The notes: a model not told the origin generated them from the letters alone. A stretch of DNA of 64,000 bases from Burkholderiaceae bacterium (GCA_030123545.1 CP126124.1:1364001-1428000); one strand, 5' to 3'; shown: positions 1 to 9,175, counted from the stretch's first letter. Made by a program: numbers and translations.

Positions 1-1
1 G

Positions 2-193
2 AACCGTGACTACGTCACTTTCAGCAACCACAAGACGACCTGTCCGTGGAAGGGGCAGGCCAGCTACTACTCGCTGCTCGTCGACGGCGAGATGAATACG
101 GATGCGATCTGGTACTACGCCGACCCCAAGCCCGAGGCCGAGATGGTGCGCGGCCGTGTTGCGTTCTGGAAGGGCGTGCAGGTCACGTCCTGA
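2..193 (+). CDS. DUF427 family protein, C-terminal part (cut by window start)
   Basis: An open frame runs from the window edge to TGA at 191-193 and encodes the last 63 residues. The reading NRDYVTFSNHKTTCPWKG, then YYSL and WYYADP, then VAFW, is the signature of DUF427 proteins, small beta-barrel proteins of unknown biochemical role. The start lies outside the window. The next gene follows 25 bp downstream in the same direction, so the two may share a transcript. The family call is fairly firm; no function is claimed. Confidence 0.8.
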   Translation, partial: NRDYVTFSNHKTTCPWKGQASYYSLLVDGEMNTDAIWYYADPKPEAEMVRGRVAFWKGVQVTS

Positions 194-218
194 ACGGCAC
201 GGGTGTTGATTTCGGGGC

Positions 219-989
219 ATGACCCAGGCTTTGCTTTCTCCCCCGTTGACGCCGGCCGCGCAGGCGGTCGCCATGCTGCAGCGGCAGGGCTATGCGGTGC
301 TGGGGCATGCCGACGTTTGCGCGATCGCGGGCTGCGCGCCCGATGCGCCGGGAGCGCTGAATGCGAGTTGGGACCGACTGCCACCCGACGCATACCTGAA
401 GGACGGCGGACATTACCGGCGCCGCCGGCATTCCTGCTTCATCGTTGACGGCGCCGGCGTGACGCAGGCGCCGCACCGCGCGCATTGGCAACCGCTCGAA
501 TACAACGCACTGCATGGCGGCATGCACCGCTGGTTCGAACCGATCGAGCCGCAGATCGTCGCGCAGCCTGCGTGGGCGCAGTTGCTCGGCGGGTTCGGGC
601 GGCTGTTCACCGAGCTGCGCGCACAGCGCGCCGGTGACGGCGGGCGTGGCAAGCAGCCCTGGTATGTCGAGGCGCACCAGTTCCGCATCGACACGACCGA
701 CGGCATCGGCCGCCCGACACCCGAAGGCGCGCATCGCGACGGCGTCGACTACGTGGCGGTGTTCCTGGTCGCGCGCACCGGCGTCAAGGGCGGAGAGACG
801 CGCGTGTTCGAGGCCGATGGTCCTCATGGCGAGCGTTTCACGTTGACCGAGCCGTGGTCGGTACTGCTGCTCGACGATGCGCGGGTGATCCACGAATCGA
901 CGCCGATCCAGCCATTGCAGGCACAAGGGTCGCGCGACACCCTGGTATTGACCTGGCGCAGCGACGGCTTCATGGAAGAGCAGGTATAA
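219..989 (+). CDS. 2OG-Fe(II) dioxygenase family protein (PF10014-like)
   Basis: The 256-residue protein resembles the 2OG-Fe dioxygenase family that includes free amino acid hydroxylases such as isoleucine dioxygenase. Visible iron ligands are H172-R-D174 (in GAHRDGVDYV) and H225 (in RVIHESTP). The late RDTLVLTWR stretch would supply the arginine that binds 2-oxoglutarate. No signal peptide or membrane segment is seen, so it should be cytosolic. The substrate cannot be read from the sequence; hydroxylation of a free amino acid is the family precedent. The ATG is the first good start after the DUF427 stop. Confidence 0.8.
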   Translation: MTQALLSPPLTPAAQAVAMLQRQGYAVLGHADVCAIAGCAPDAPGALNASWDRLPPDAYLKDGGHYRRRRHSCFIVDGAGVTQAPHRAHWQPLEYNALHGGMHRWFEPIEPQIVAQPAWAQLLGGFGRLFTELRAQRAGDGGRGKQPWYVEAHQFRIDTTDGIGRPTPEGAHRDGVDYVAVFLVARTGVKGGETRVFEADGPHGERFTLTEPWSVLLLDDARVIHESTPIQPLQAQGSRDTLVLTWRSDGFMEEQV

Positions 990-1060
990 GTTGGACGCCG
1001 CCGATGTAACGGCGACCTTGCATTCCGATCATTTCCGGTTTTTCGATTCGAGGAGCAGCC

Positions 1061-1498
1061 ATGTTCAAGCACATCCTGGTTCCGGTGGACGGCTCGCCGA
1101 CGGCGGCCGTGGCGATCGACAAGGCCATCGCGCTGGCCAAGGCGTTCCAGAGCGCGGTCACCGCGATCTACGTGATCGACCCTTATCCGTTCACTGGGGT
1201 GGGAACCGATTACGCCTATGGGCAGGAGCAATACCTTGCCGCGGCCACCGGCGACGCGAACGAAGCGGTCAAGGCGGCCAAGGAGGCGTTCGAGGCTGCG
1301 GCGATCCCGGTCAAGACCAACGTGGTCGAGGGCCATGTGGTCTACAAGGGGATCGTTCAGACCGCGCAGGCGATCGGCGCCGATCTGATCGTGATGGGAT
1401 CGCACGGCCGGCGCGGCCTGGAAAAGCTGATGCTCGGCAGCGTCACCCAACGGGTGTTGTCGCACGCGAACGTGCCGGTGCTGGTGGTACGCGCTTGA
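1061..1498 (+). CDS. Universal stress protein, UspA family
   Basis: A 145-residue single-domain Usp. It begins MFKHILVPVDGSPTA and ends with GSHGRRG followed nine residues later by GS, the G-X2-G-X9-G-S/T pattern of ATP-binding Usp proteins. The closing strand reads VPVLVVRA. A GAGGAG ribosome binding site lies just before the ATG. It is a cytosolic stress-responsive nucleotide-binding protein by family. It stands alone between a dioxygenase gene and a convergent VOC gene. Confidence 0.93.
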   Translation: MFKHILVPVDGSPTAAVAIDKAIALAKAFQSAVTAIYVIDPYPFTGVGTDYAYGQEQYLAAATGDANEAVKAAKEAFEAAAIPVKTNVVEGHVVYKGIVQTAQAIGADLIVMGSHGRRGLEKLMLGSVTQRVLSHANVPVLVVRA

Positions 1499-1623
1499 GC
1501 GGTTGTTGCTGCCTCCCAGGCCGAGGCTAGAACGGCGCGGAACAGGCGAACGTCGATTCGTCGCCGCTCAGCGGGTGGGCCAGGCGCAGCCGGCAGGCGT
1601 GCGGCGGCTACCGACCTGGCCGC

Positions 1624-2388
1624 TCACTCAACGGGATCGGTGCAGACCGTTGCAAACAGCGCGCCCAGCGGGTCGATCAGCAGGCTGGATCGACCCACCC
1701 CCGGTACTTCGCGCGTGGAGCCGACTCTGCGCGCACCCAAGGCCAGCGCCTGCTCGCTCGCGGCTTCGCAGTCCGCGACCTGGACGTACGGCAGCCAGAA
1801 CGACACGCTCTGCGGTGCGGCGGCGCTACGCAGGCCGGCGCGCGGTCGGCCGTTCTGGATCAAGACCTGATAACGCGCGCCGCCGCCGTCCGGCTCGCGG
1901 CATTCGATGCGGAACCCGAACACCCGTTCGAAGAACGCCAGCGACCGCGGCTCGTCCAGCGTCACCAGTTCGGTCCAGCACCAGTCGCCGAGCGCGTATT
2001 GCGCGGCATCCGGCGGGTCACCGCGCGCGCCGGTCCAGATCACGAACCGGGCGTCGTCGGGCCCGGCCAGCATTGCGCCGCAACCGGCCTGTCCATAGTC
2101 GTTCGGCGGCATCAGCGAGGTCGCGCCCGCGGCCAGCGCGTCGTGAAAGCTCATGTCGACGTCGGCCACCGACATGTAGGGCATCCACTGCACCGGTGCG
2201 ACATCGGCCACGTCGCGGTAGGAACCGATGCAATGGCCATTGGCGCGGATCAGCGGCAGCGGCGGGTTGCCGCCGATCGCCATGGTGTCGGTGCGCCAGC
2301 CGAACAGCGCCTCGTAGAAGCGCTGGGCTCGGGGCCCGTCGTGCGACAGATGTTCCAACCAGACGAAGGAGCCGTGGCGGTACCCCAT
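1624..2388 (-). CDS. VOC (glyoxalase/bleomycin-resistance fold) protein with two repeats
   Basis: I start the 254-residue protein at the ATG at 2388 (MGYRHGSFVWLEH), which has GGGAG about six bases upstream; a longer frame reaches 2571 but its extra N-terminus looks like shadow coding. Two similar halves are seen. The first begins FVWLEHLSHD..AQRFYEALFGW, the second WCWTELVTLDEPRSLAFFERVFGF. Both are typical VOC beta-alpha-beta units. Proteins of this kind bind a divalent metal and act as glyoxalase-like lyases, dioxygenases or binding proteins. The substrate is not recognisable. Confidence 0.82.
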   Translation of the reverse strand: MGYRHGSFVWLEHLSHDGPRAQRFYEALFGWRTDTMAIGGNPPLPLIRANGHCIGSYRDVADVAPVQWMPYMSVADVDMSFHDALAAGATSLMPPNDYGQAGCGAMLAGPDDARFVIWTGARGDPPDAAQYALGDWCWTELVTLDEPRSLAFFERVFGFRIECREPDGGGARYQVLIQNGRPRAGLRSAAAPQSVSFWLPYVQVADCEAASEQALALGARRVGSTREVPGVGRSSLLIDPLGALFATVCTDPVE

Positions 2389-2823
2389 GTTCACTCCCTG
2401 ATGAGCCGCGGAACCGCCGCTATCTGATCGCAGTGTCCGGAAAAAGTCAAACGGCGCCGTGGCCCGCAGCGAAGACACGCCAAAGCCGGCCCCTTGCACC
2501 GCGTCAGCCGGAGCGCCTCCAGGATCGGTTGCTGGTTGCGTTCGGCGACGGGCTGTGGCGGCGCGCTGCACTCATCGCGGTCCCGCCGTCACGGGCGTGG
2601 GCCGCGAGAACGCCGTGGCATCGCGCTGCGCGCCGCTATGATCGCTCCAGTTTGCCGTATTGAATGTGCCAATCTTCTTTGTCGCTGTTGCGTTGTGAGC
2701 TATCGATAGTATAGCGTCTTAATGATCCGATCACCGCGACTTGCGACACCTGCGACCTGCGGCGCAGCTACTGATGGCGGCCGTTGCCCCGACACCCCTC
2801 ATTCCGACGGGAGAATCCCCACC
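2389..2823. other. Intergenic region between the divergent VOC and DUF808 genes
   Basis: I see no convincing gene in these 435 bases. Short frames on both strands have shadow-like composition. The stretch around 2660-2720 is AT-richer and contains the perfect palindrome CTATCGATAG at 2700-2709 followed by TATAGC, a plausible promoter area for the DUF808 gene. No hairpin with a T-run was found. Confidence 0.5.
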
Positions 2824-3795
2824 GTGGCCACCAGCCTGCTTGCCCTGCTCGACGACATCGCCACCGTGCTCGACGACGTGGCCGTGATGACCAAGGTCGC
2901 CGCGCGAAAAAGCGCCGCGATGGCCGACGATGTGGCGGTGCTGACCAAGTTGTCGGCGCAGAAGACCGCCGGCGTGCTCGGCGACGACCTGGCGCTGAAC
3001 GCTCAGCAAGTTACGGGCGTGGCGGCCAATCGCGAGGTTCCTGTGGTGTGGGCGGTGGCCAAGGGTTCGCTCATCAACAAGGCGATCCTGGTGCCGGCTG
3101 CGCTGGCGATCAGCGCCCTCGCGCCCTGGGCGGTGACGCCGCTGCTGATGGCGGGCGGCGCCTTCCTGTGCTTCGAGGGTTTCGAGAAACTGGCGCACAG
3201 GCTGCTGCACACCAAGGCCGAAGACGACGCCCACGAGGCCGAGCTGGAGGCCGCGCTGGCCGACCCGGCGGTCAATCTGGCCGCGCTGGAAAAAAGCAAG
3301 ATCAGGGGCGCGGTGCGCACCGACTTCATTCTCTCGGCCGAGATTGTCGCCATCACGCTGGGGGCGGTGGCGCAGGCCGGCTTCTGGACGCAAGTGGCGG
3401 TGCTGGTGGGCATTGCCCTGACCATGACCGTGGGCGTCTACGGCCTGGTGGGCGGCATCGTCAAGCTCGACGACCTCGGTTTGTGGCTGAGTCGGCGCGC
3501 CAGCGGTACGGCGCAAGGCCTGGGCCGCGCCATCCTGGCGCTGGCGCCCTGGTTGATGAAGGCGCTCTCGATCGCCGGCACGGCGGCGATGTTCCTGGTT
3601 GGCGGCGGCATCATCGTGCATGGCGTTCCTGCGCTTCACCATCTGCTTGAAGCTTGGACGCAGGGCATGGCGGGCATCGCCCGCATGGTGATTGACATGC
3701 TGTTCAACGCCGTCGTCGGCATCGTCGTCGGCGGCCTGGTGGTGGCTGCGGTCACCGTCTTCAGGCACCTGCGCGGCGCGGCCCTTCAACGCTGA
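2824..3795 (+). CDS. DUF808 family inner-membrane protein
   Basis: Coding is assigned from a GTG at 2824 (read MATSLLALLDDIATVLDDVAVM), with GGGAG upstream, giving 323 residues. The upstream ATG at 2722 would add 34 residues of unlikely sequence. The opening LLALLDDIA..DDVA, the GDDLALNA..V region and the alternating hydrophobic stretches (about residues 80-100, 175-230 and 245-315) match DUF808/YedI-type membrane proteins. Their function is unknown. It is convergent with the acyl-CoA ligase gene. Confidence 0.85.
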   Translation: MATSLLALLDDIATVLDDVAVMTKVAARKSAAMADDVAVLTKLSAQKTAGVLGDDLALNAQQVTGVAANREVPVVWAVAKGSLINKAILVPAALAISALAPWAVTPLLMAGGAFLCFEGFEKLAHRLLHTKAEDDAHEAELEAALADPAVNLAALEKSKIRGAVRTDFILSAEIVAITLGAVAQAGFWTQVAVLVGIALTMTVGVYGLVGGIVKLDDLGLWLSRRASGTAQGLGRAILALAPWLMKALSIAGTAAMFLVGGGIIVHGVPALHHLLEAWTQGMAGIARMVIDMLFNAVVGIVVGGLVVAAVTVFRHLRGAALQR

Positions 3796-3874
3796 GCCCT
3801 GCGCGCTATCTTCCGATCGAAACCGGCGAGGAGTCTTTGATTTCCGTCGAAGTTAGCTATCTAAATAATAGCAA

Positions 3875-5431
3875 TCAAACCGATTTCGCGTAGGTCTGAC
3901 GTAGCTCGCGCTTGAGCAGCTTGCCGCTCGGGTTCTTCGGCAGCGCCTGCGCAAACAGCACGTGCTTCGGTGTCTTGAAGCCGGCCAGGCCAGCGGCGCA
4001 ATGGGCCTTCACCTGCTCGGCGTCGAGCGCCGCGCCGGCCTTGACCACGATCACGGCGGTGACCGCCTCGACCCAGCGCTCGTCCGGCAGCCCGATCACC
4101 GCGACTTCGGACACCTGCGGCAGGCGGTAGATCATCTCCTCGACCTCGCGGCTCGCGACGTTCTCGCCGCCGGTCTTGATCATGTCCTTCTTGCGGTCAA
4201 CCACGGTGATGAAGCCTTCCGCGTCGATCGTCGCGAGATCCCCCGAATGGAACCAGCCGCCTTCGAACGCCGCGCGCGTGCGCTCGTCGTCGTGGAAGTA
4301 GCCGAGCATCAGGTGCGGCGAGCGGTGCACGATCTCGCCGACGACACCCGGTGCGACGTCCTGCATCCGCTCGTCGACGACGCGGGTCTCGACGTTCAGC
4401 ACCGCGCGCCCGCACGAGCCGGGCTTGCGCAGCTGGTCGTCCGGCCCGAGCATGGTCGCCAGCGGCGCGATCTCGGTCTGACCGTACAGGTTCCACAGCC
4501 GCACCTTGGGCAGCCTCTGCTTGAGTTCGCGCAGCACCTCGACTGGCATGATCGACGCGCCGTAGTAGCCCTTGGCGAGCGAGGACAGGTCGGTCTTGTC
4601 GAACAGCGGCGAGCGCAGCAGCGAAATCCAGACCGTCGGCGGCGCGAAGAACGAGGTGATGCGGTGCCGCGCGATCAGCGGCAGCAGGTTGTCCGGCACC
4701 GGCTTGGCGGTGATGACGTTGGTCGATCCGACATAGACCGCCGGACCGAAGAACGCGTCGAGCTGCGCGCAGTGGTACAGCGGCAGCGCGTGCAGCGCCA
4801 GGTCGCCCTCCGCGATCTCGGCGTCGACCACGCAGCTCACGTACTGCCAGAGCACCGCGTCGTGCGTCAGCATCGCGCCTTTCGGGCTGGACTCGGTGCC
4901 GCTGGTATAGACGATCTGCGCCAAGTCGCCGCTCTCGGGGCCCGCGGCGGTCAGTTCGGGCTGGCTCGCGGCCAGTTCATCGAAGCGAACCATGCCGGCC
5001 GCGGGTTCGCTGGCCTCCTCGGACGGCAGCCAGACCAGCTCGCGCACGGTGGTGTCCTGCGCGGCCGCCTGGCGCGCGACCTCGGCCATGCCGCTGTCGG
5101 TCGCGAGCATCCGCGCACCCGCGTGACGCAGGATGTAGGCCACCTCGTCGGCCTTCAGCATGAAGTTGATCGGCACCAGCACCGCGCCGAGCCGCGCGAG
5201 CGCGAAGCGCAGAGCGGCGAACGCATGGGAATTGCGGGCCAGGATCGCGACGCGGTCCCCCTTGGCCACGCCGCGCTGCGCCAGCCCGGCCGCGACGCGT
5301 TCGACCACGTCGTTGAACTCGGCATAGGTCCAGCGCGTGTCGCCGCAAATGACGGCGGTCTTGCCGGGCATGCGGCGCGCAGTGCGGCGCAGCAGGTCGG
5401 CCAGGGTCTGGCTTCTCGGCATCGAGTTCAT
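3875..5431 (-). CDS. AMP-forming acyl-CoA synthetase (long-chain fatty acid/aryl-CoA ligase type)
   Basis: The 518-residue protein activates a carboxylic acid to its acyl-adenylate and then acyl-CoA. All ANL-superfamily motifs are visible in order: the phosphate loop IVYTSGTESSPKGAM, the adenine motif LYGQTEIAP, the hinge region GWFHSGDLATID, DMIKTGGENV and the C-terminal catalytic lysine motif PKNPSGKLLKREL. The start at 5431 (MNSMPRSQTLADLL) has AGGAG seven bases upstream; the longer frame to 5545 lacks this. The specific acid is not recognisable. No pathway partner lies next to it. Confidence 0.9.
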   Translation of the reverse strand: MNSMPRSQTLADLLRRTARRMPGKTAVICGDTRWTYAEFNDVVERVAAGLAQRGVAKGDRVAILARNSHAFAALRFALARLGAVLVPINFMLKADEVAYILRHAGARMLATDSGMAEVARQAAAQDTTVRELVWLPSEEASEPAAGMVRFDELAASQPELTAAGPESGDLAQIVYTSGTESSPKGAMLTHDAVLWQYVSCVVDAEIAEGDLALHALPLYHCAQLDAFFGPAVYVGSTNVITAKPVPDNLLPLIARHRITSFFAPPTVWISLLRSPLFDKTDLSSLAKGYYGASIMPVEVLRELKQRLPKVRLWNLYGQTEIAPLATMLGPDDQLRKPGSCGRAVLNVETRVVDERMQDVAPGVVGEIVHRSPHLMLGYFHDDERTRAAFEGGWFHSGDLATIDAEGFITVVDRKKDMIKTGGENVASREVEEMIYRLPQVSEVAVIGLPDERWVEAVTAVIVVKAGAALDAEQVKAHCAAGLAGFKTPKHVLFAQALPKNPSGKLLKRELRQTYAKSV

Positions 5432-5587
5432 CTTTTCTCCTCGGGGGGTGGTGGCATCGGGCCGCCGGCGGGCCCGTGCAGCACAGTCTACGGCTTTGCC
5501 CCGAGGGCTGTCGATGTCGTGGTTACCCGGTCCGGGCGCGTGCACACCGGCGGGTTCGGGCAGCGCGGTGACGGCTCGAGCGGCCGC

Positions 5588-5884
5588 TCAGCCACCGTCG
5601 CCGGTGCGCTGGATGCGCGGCAGCGACACGACCGGCTCAGCCGCGCGCTTGGGCGCTTCGGCCGGTGCCGGCTCGGCCAGCGCGGGCGCGGCGCCGTACG
5701 GCATCAGCGCGTCCGCGATCTGTTGCTTCAGTCGGGCGATCCGCTGCGCGTACATCGCGGCCAGCGCGGCGTGGTGTTCGGCCGCGGCTTCGTGCTCGAT
5801 GCGAGCCATGCAGGCTTCCTCCAGGTACTCCTGGGCCTTGCGCACATGGGCTTCGGGGCGGGGGTGGAATAGATCGAGTCGCAT
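5588..5884 (-). CDS. Small coiled-coil-like protein of unknown function
   Basis: The 98-residue frame starts at an ATG with GGGAG six bases upstream. Residues 10-65 are alanine-, glutamate- and arginine-rich (AEHHAALAAMYAQRIARL) and should form a long amphipathic helix. The tail is proline- and alanine-rich and ends PRIQRTGDGG. The helix-plus-Pro/Ala-tail layout recalls phasin-like or cell-envelope helper proteins, but I do not recognise the family and assign no function. The ribosome binding site and normal codon use argue that it is real. Confidence 0.55.
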   Translation of the reverse strand: MRLDLFHPRPEAHVRKAQEYLEEACMARIEHEAAAEHHAALAAMYAQRIARLKQQIADALMPYGAAPALAEPAPAEAPKRAAEPVVSLPRIQRTGDGG

Positions 5885-6222
5885 ATCAATCTCCCTATGG
5901 CTATGCGCCATTTGAATGTGTCGATCGGAAACGCTTCTATTGAAGCAGAAATCTCGGCGTCTGAAAACCGGCCGGTGCGTACGGTCTCGCGTCAAACCCG
6001 GCCGAGGCGTGGAAAGCGTCACGGCGCTGCAACGCGCGCCGCGGCCGCAATCCTTGCGGCCGGATACGAGAGTCAACGCGTGGCCGGTCATCGTGCGCGG
6101 GCCGGCTGTCGACGGGCCATGCGGCGCCAGGATCGGCCCGCTCGCTTGCGAGCGGCCCGGTTCGGGGCGTAGAGTGGACAGCGCATCCGCAAACCATGCC
6201 TTCAACTACGAGGAGTGCGGCG
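5885..6222. other. Intergenic region between the small unknown gene and dodecin
   Basis: These 338 bases separate divergent genes and hold no convincing gene. A small perfect hairpin, GCTTC-TATT-GAAGC, lies at 5933-5946 near the likely promoter of the minus-strand gene. The remainder is GC-rich with several short inverted GC tracts and no T-run terminator. The dodecin ribosome binding site (GAGGAG) is at the right end. Confidence 0.45.
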
Positions 6223-6429
6223 ATGAGCGAGCATGTGTACAAGCTGCTGGAACTGACGGGTTCGTCCCGGATCGGGATCGAGGACGCCGTCGGCAATGCG
6301 ATCGCGAAGGCGCATGAGACGGTGCGGGGAATCCAGTGGTTCTCCGTGACCGAGACGCGCGGTCACGTGGTCGACGGCAAGGTCGCCTATTGGCAGGTTT
6401 CCGTGAAGATCGGATTCACGCTGGATTGA
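6223..6429 (+). CDS. Dodecin family flavin-binding protein
   Basis: The 68-residue protein MSEHVYKLLELTGSS.. matches dodecins, which assemble as hollow dodecamers that store or buffer riboflavin and FMN. W39 in RGIQWFSV is the tryptophan expected to stack on the isoalloxazine ring, and the closing YWQVSVKIGFTL strand is characteristic. GAGGAG lies about eight bases upstream of this ATG, which decides it over the earlier in-frame ATG at 6196. Length matches the family. Confidence 0.95.
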   Translation: MSEHVYKLLELTGSSRIGIEDAVGNAIAKAHETVRGIQWFSVTETRGHVVDGKVAYWQVSVKIGFTLD

Positions 6430-6441
6430 AGGCGGCGGCGT

Positions 6442-8169
6442 TCAGCGGCGCCTGCGCCCGCCAATCAGCCCGATCAGTTCGCGGCACAGCTGGTTGCCGC
6501 TGGAGCCGGCGATGTCGAGCACCTGGCTGCGGCTGTAGTACGGGCTCAGGTCGAGTCCGATCCCGACCCCGAGGATTTCAACGCCGCTTGCGGCCTCGTG
6601 ACGCTGCACCACCTGGCGCAGATGGTGGTCGAGGTAGTGCTCGTCGTTGGCGAGGTGCGTCGCGGCATCCATCGGGCTGCCGTCGGAGACCGGCAGCAGG
6701 ATGCGGCGTCGCTCGCTGCGGCCTTCCATGCGCGAGATCGCCCAGTCGATCGCCTCGCCATCGACGCCTTCGCGAAACAGATCGGCCTTCAGCAGCGCGG
6801 CGATGCCGCGCCGGGCCCGGCGCCATGGCGTGTCGGCCGCCTTGAACACCATGTGGCAGACTTCATTGAGCCGTCCCGGGTGCCGCGGCCGGCCGGCACG
6901 CAGCCAGTCGCGCTGCGCGCGGCCGCCGTTCCATGCGCCAGTGGTGAAGCCGAGCACTTCGCACGGGACACCGGCGATTTCGAGCGCGCGGGCGAATACG
7001 TCGACGATCATCGCCACCGGCTCGATCTGCCCCTTCATCGAACCGGAGCAGTCGACCAGAAAAGTCACCAGACAGTCGGCGACCGGTTCGATGCGCTCGG
7101 CGCGGAACAGCCGGCGCTCGGTCGGCGACGCGATCAGTTGCGCGATCCTGCGGCCGTCGATGCGACCGTCTTCCTGCCCGCCGTCCCAGCCGTCGTGCTG
7201 CGGCGTCGCGAGCAGCGCCTTCAGTTGGCGCGCCAGTCGCCCCAGATGGATGCCCTGCGCGGCGATCCGTGCATCGAGCCGCTCGCGGTATTCGGCCAGA
7301 AGCGCCGCGCGCACCAGTGTTTCCGCACCCACCTCGCGGTCGTACGCGCGGGTGAACACGCGGTAGCCGTCGCTGGACGCCTCGAGCACGCGGCTGGTGC
7401 CGGCGTCGGCCAGGGCCACGCCGCCGTCTTCCTCACCTTCGAGTGCCATCAGCAGTTGCAGGCCGGTCCGGTCCGGCGCGTCGTCGCCGCCCTCGCGGCC
7501 GCTTTCGTCGCCGCGCTCGTCGTCGCGGCTCGCGAGCAGGCCGGCAACCGTGGTCGCGATCGCGCGTGCGTGCCGCGCGAACGCCCGCTGGTCGGTGCGC
7601 GTGCGGCGCAACGCGGCCAGGTCGTGCGCGATACGGCCGATCAGCATCACGCAGCTGGTCTCGATCATGTCGGCGGTTCGCTCGGGCATCGGCTCGCCGC
7701 TGAGCCGGGTGCGCACCGCCTGCGCCAGCGAGAACAACAGGATGCCGCGCGCACTCTCCGTGAGCCCCGACTGCACGAATGCGTCCGACCATTGCCGGAA
7801 CCGGTGCCGCAGGTTGCGCCGCAGGCCCGGCATGGCGTTCTGCGCGAGCGATTCGACGCGCAACTGCTCGAGCAGATCGAAGATCAGCCGCTCGATCGGA
7901 TCGGCCGGCGCGAGGCTGGCGTGCATGCGGCGGTCCGAATGCGCGAGCCGCAGCGCGATGCCGTCCGCCGCCCCACGGAATGATCCGAAGTCGTCCTCGT
8001 CGATCGACGGATGCAGATGCGGCGCGAAGGCCGGCAGCGGGCGCCCCGCGCGATACAGCCGTTGGCCGCGGAAATGCAGATCCGCTTCGCCGGCCAGCGC
8101 GCGGATCGCCGCCGCGCACAGTTCCTCCACCTGCTGCAGGTGGCGCGCGCGAAGCCGGGCGTCGGTCAC
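6442..8169 (-). CDS. cobT: CobT-like VWA-domain protein (cobaltochelatase subunit family)
   Basis: The 575-residue protein has an N-terminal helical region, an acidic/glycine linker at about 215-250, and a C-terminal von Willebrand A domain with the MIDAS motif D373-C-S-G-S377. The VWA part (PCEVLGFTTGAWNGG, PGRLNEV, ADTPWRRARRGIAALLK, RRILLPVSDG) is close to CobT, the partner of the AAA+ protein CobS in aerobic cobaltochelatase. It follows cobS by 10 bp, and cobS follows an iclR regulator. No cobN or other corrin gene lies in the window. Its job may therefore be B12 synthesis with a distant cobN, or MoxR/VWA-type maturation of another metalloenzyme. Family firm; role open. Confidence 0.85.
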   Translation of the reverse strand: MTDARLRARHLQQVEELCAAAIRALAGEADLHFRGQRLYRAGRPLPAFAPHLHPSIDEDDFGSFRGAADGIALRLAHSDRRMHASLAPADPIERLIFDLLEQLRVESLAQNAMPGLRRNLRHRFRQWSDAFVQSGLTESARGILLFSLAQAVRTRLSGEPMPERTADMIETSCVMLIGRIAHDLAALRRTRTDQRAFARHARAIATTVAGLLASRDDERGDESGREGGDDAPDRTGLQLLMALEGEEDGGVALADAGTSRVLEASSDGYRVFTRAYDREVGAETLVRAALLAEYRERLDARIAAQGIHLGRLARQLKALLATPQHDGWDGGQEDGRIDGRRIAQLIASPTERRLFRAERIEPVADCLVTFLVDCSGSMKGQIEPVAMIVDVFARALEIAGVPCEVLGFTTGAWNGGRAQRDWLRAGRPRHPGRLNEVCHMVFKAADTPWRRARRGIAALLKADLFREGVDGEAIDWAISRMEGRSERRRILLPVSDGSPMDAATHLANDEHYLDHHLRQVVQRHEAASGVEILGVGIGLDLSPYYSRSQVLDIAGSSGNQLCRELIGLIGGRRRR

Positions 8170-8179
8170 CGCCGCTCCG

Positions 8180-9160
8180 TCAGCCGCCGAAGGCGCCGCG
8201 TGCGAACGATTCGTCCAGTTCCTGGTCGAAGCAGCGCTGGTAATACTCGGCGACGATGGGGCGTTCCGCCTCGTCGCACTTGTTCAGAAACGACACGCGG
8301 AACGCGACCGCCGGATCGCGGAAGATCTCGCAGTTCTCGGCCCAGGTGATTACGGTGCGCGGCGACATCAGTGTCGACAGGTCGCCGGCGGCAAAACCCT
8401 TGCGCGTGAGATCGGCGACCGCGACCATCGCCTCTACATGCCGCCGTCCCTGCTCGGTCGCAGCCTTGCCCGGCACGCGCGCCAGCACGATCGCGACCTC
8501 CTCTACGCGCGGCAGGTAGTTCAGCGACGCGACGATGTTCCAGCGGTCGATCTGCGCGTGGTTCAGCCGCTGCGCTCCGTGGTACAGGCCGTTCAGGTTG
8601 CCGAGGCCGACGGTGTTCGCGGTCGCGAACAGCCGGAAGTACGGATGCGGGCTGATCACGCGGTTCTGATCGGTCAGCGTGAACTTGCCGTCGCGCTCGA
8701 GGATGCGCTGGATCACGAACATCACGTCGGGCCGGCCGGCGTCGTACTCGTCGAACACCAGCGCGACCGGCCGCTGCAGCGCCCAGGGCACGATGCCTTC
8801 CTGGAATTCGGTCACCTGCTGTCCATCCCGCAGCACCACCGCGTCCTTGCCGACCAGGTCCATCCGGTTGATGTGGCCGTCGAGATTCACGCGCACGCAG
8901 GGCCAGTTCAGCCGGGCCGCGACCTGTTCCACGTGCGACGACTTGCCGGTGCCGTGCAACCCCTGCACCAGCACGCGACGGTTGCGCACGAAGCCGGCGA
9001 GCAGCGCCAGCGTCACGTCCGGATTGAAGCGGTAGGCCGTGTCGATTTCGGGCACGTGGTCGTCACGCTCGCTGAAGGCCGGCACCTCCAGGTCGGTGTC
9101 GATGCCGAAGGTGCCGCGCACCGACAGCATCCGGTCCGGTCGTTGCGGGGTGTCGGTCAT
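8180..9160 (-). CDS. cobS: CobS-like AAA+ ATPase (cobaltochelatase subunit family)
   Basis: The 326-residue protein is collinear with CobS. It has a FGIDTDLEVPAF opening, Walker A G67-LHGTGKSS, the stretch LNWPCVRVNLDGHINRMDLVGKD, Walker B LVFDEYDAGRPDV and sensor region LFATANTVGLGNLNGLYHG. CobS forms ATP-hydrolysing rings with CobT that drive metal insertion by CobN; related MoxR-type ATPases mature other metalloenzymes with VWA partners. It lies 15 bp after iclR and 10 bp before cobT, a clear operon. Absence of corrin genes nearby is the oddity. Confidence 0.88.
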   Translation of the reverse strand: MTDTPQRPDRMLSVRGTFGIDTDLEVPAFSERDDHVPEIDTAYRFNPDVTLALLAGFVRNRRVLVQGLHGTGKSSHVEQVAARLNWPCVRVNLDGHINRMDLVGKDAVVLRDGQQVTEFQEGIVPWALQRPVALVFDEYDAGRPDVMFVIQRILERDGKFTLTDQNRVISPHPYFRLFATANTVGLGNLNGLYHGAQRLNHAQIDRWNIVASLNYLPRVEEVAIVLARVPGKAATEQGRRHVEAMVAVADLTRKGFAAGDLSTLMSPRTVITWAENCEIFRDPAVAFRVSFLNKCDEAERPIVAEYYQRCFDQELDESFARGAFGG

Positions 9161-9175
9161 GGCGGTGGAGCGAGA

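Noticed and set aside
1503..2663. A 386-codon plus-strand frame opposite the VOC gene
   Set aside because: Arg/Pro/Ala-rich composition without motifs; the minus strand has two clear VOC repeats and a good ribosome binding site.
3796..3874. Terminator between the convergent DUF808 and acyl-CoA ligase genes
   Set aside because: The AT-rich text AGTTAGCTATCTAAATAATAGC forms no stem with a T-run on either strand.
6442..9160. cobS/cobT taken as proof of a local cobalamin pathway
   Set aside because: No cobN or any other corrin biosynthesis gene is in the window, so only family membership can be stated.
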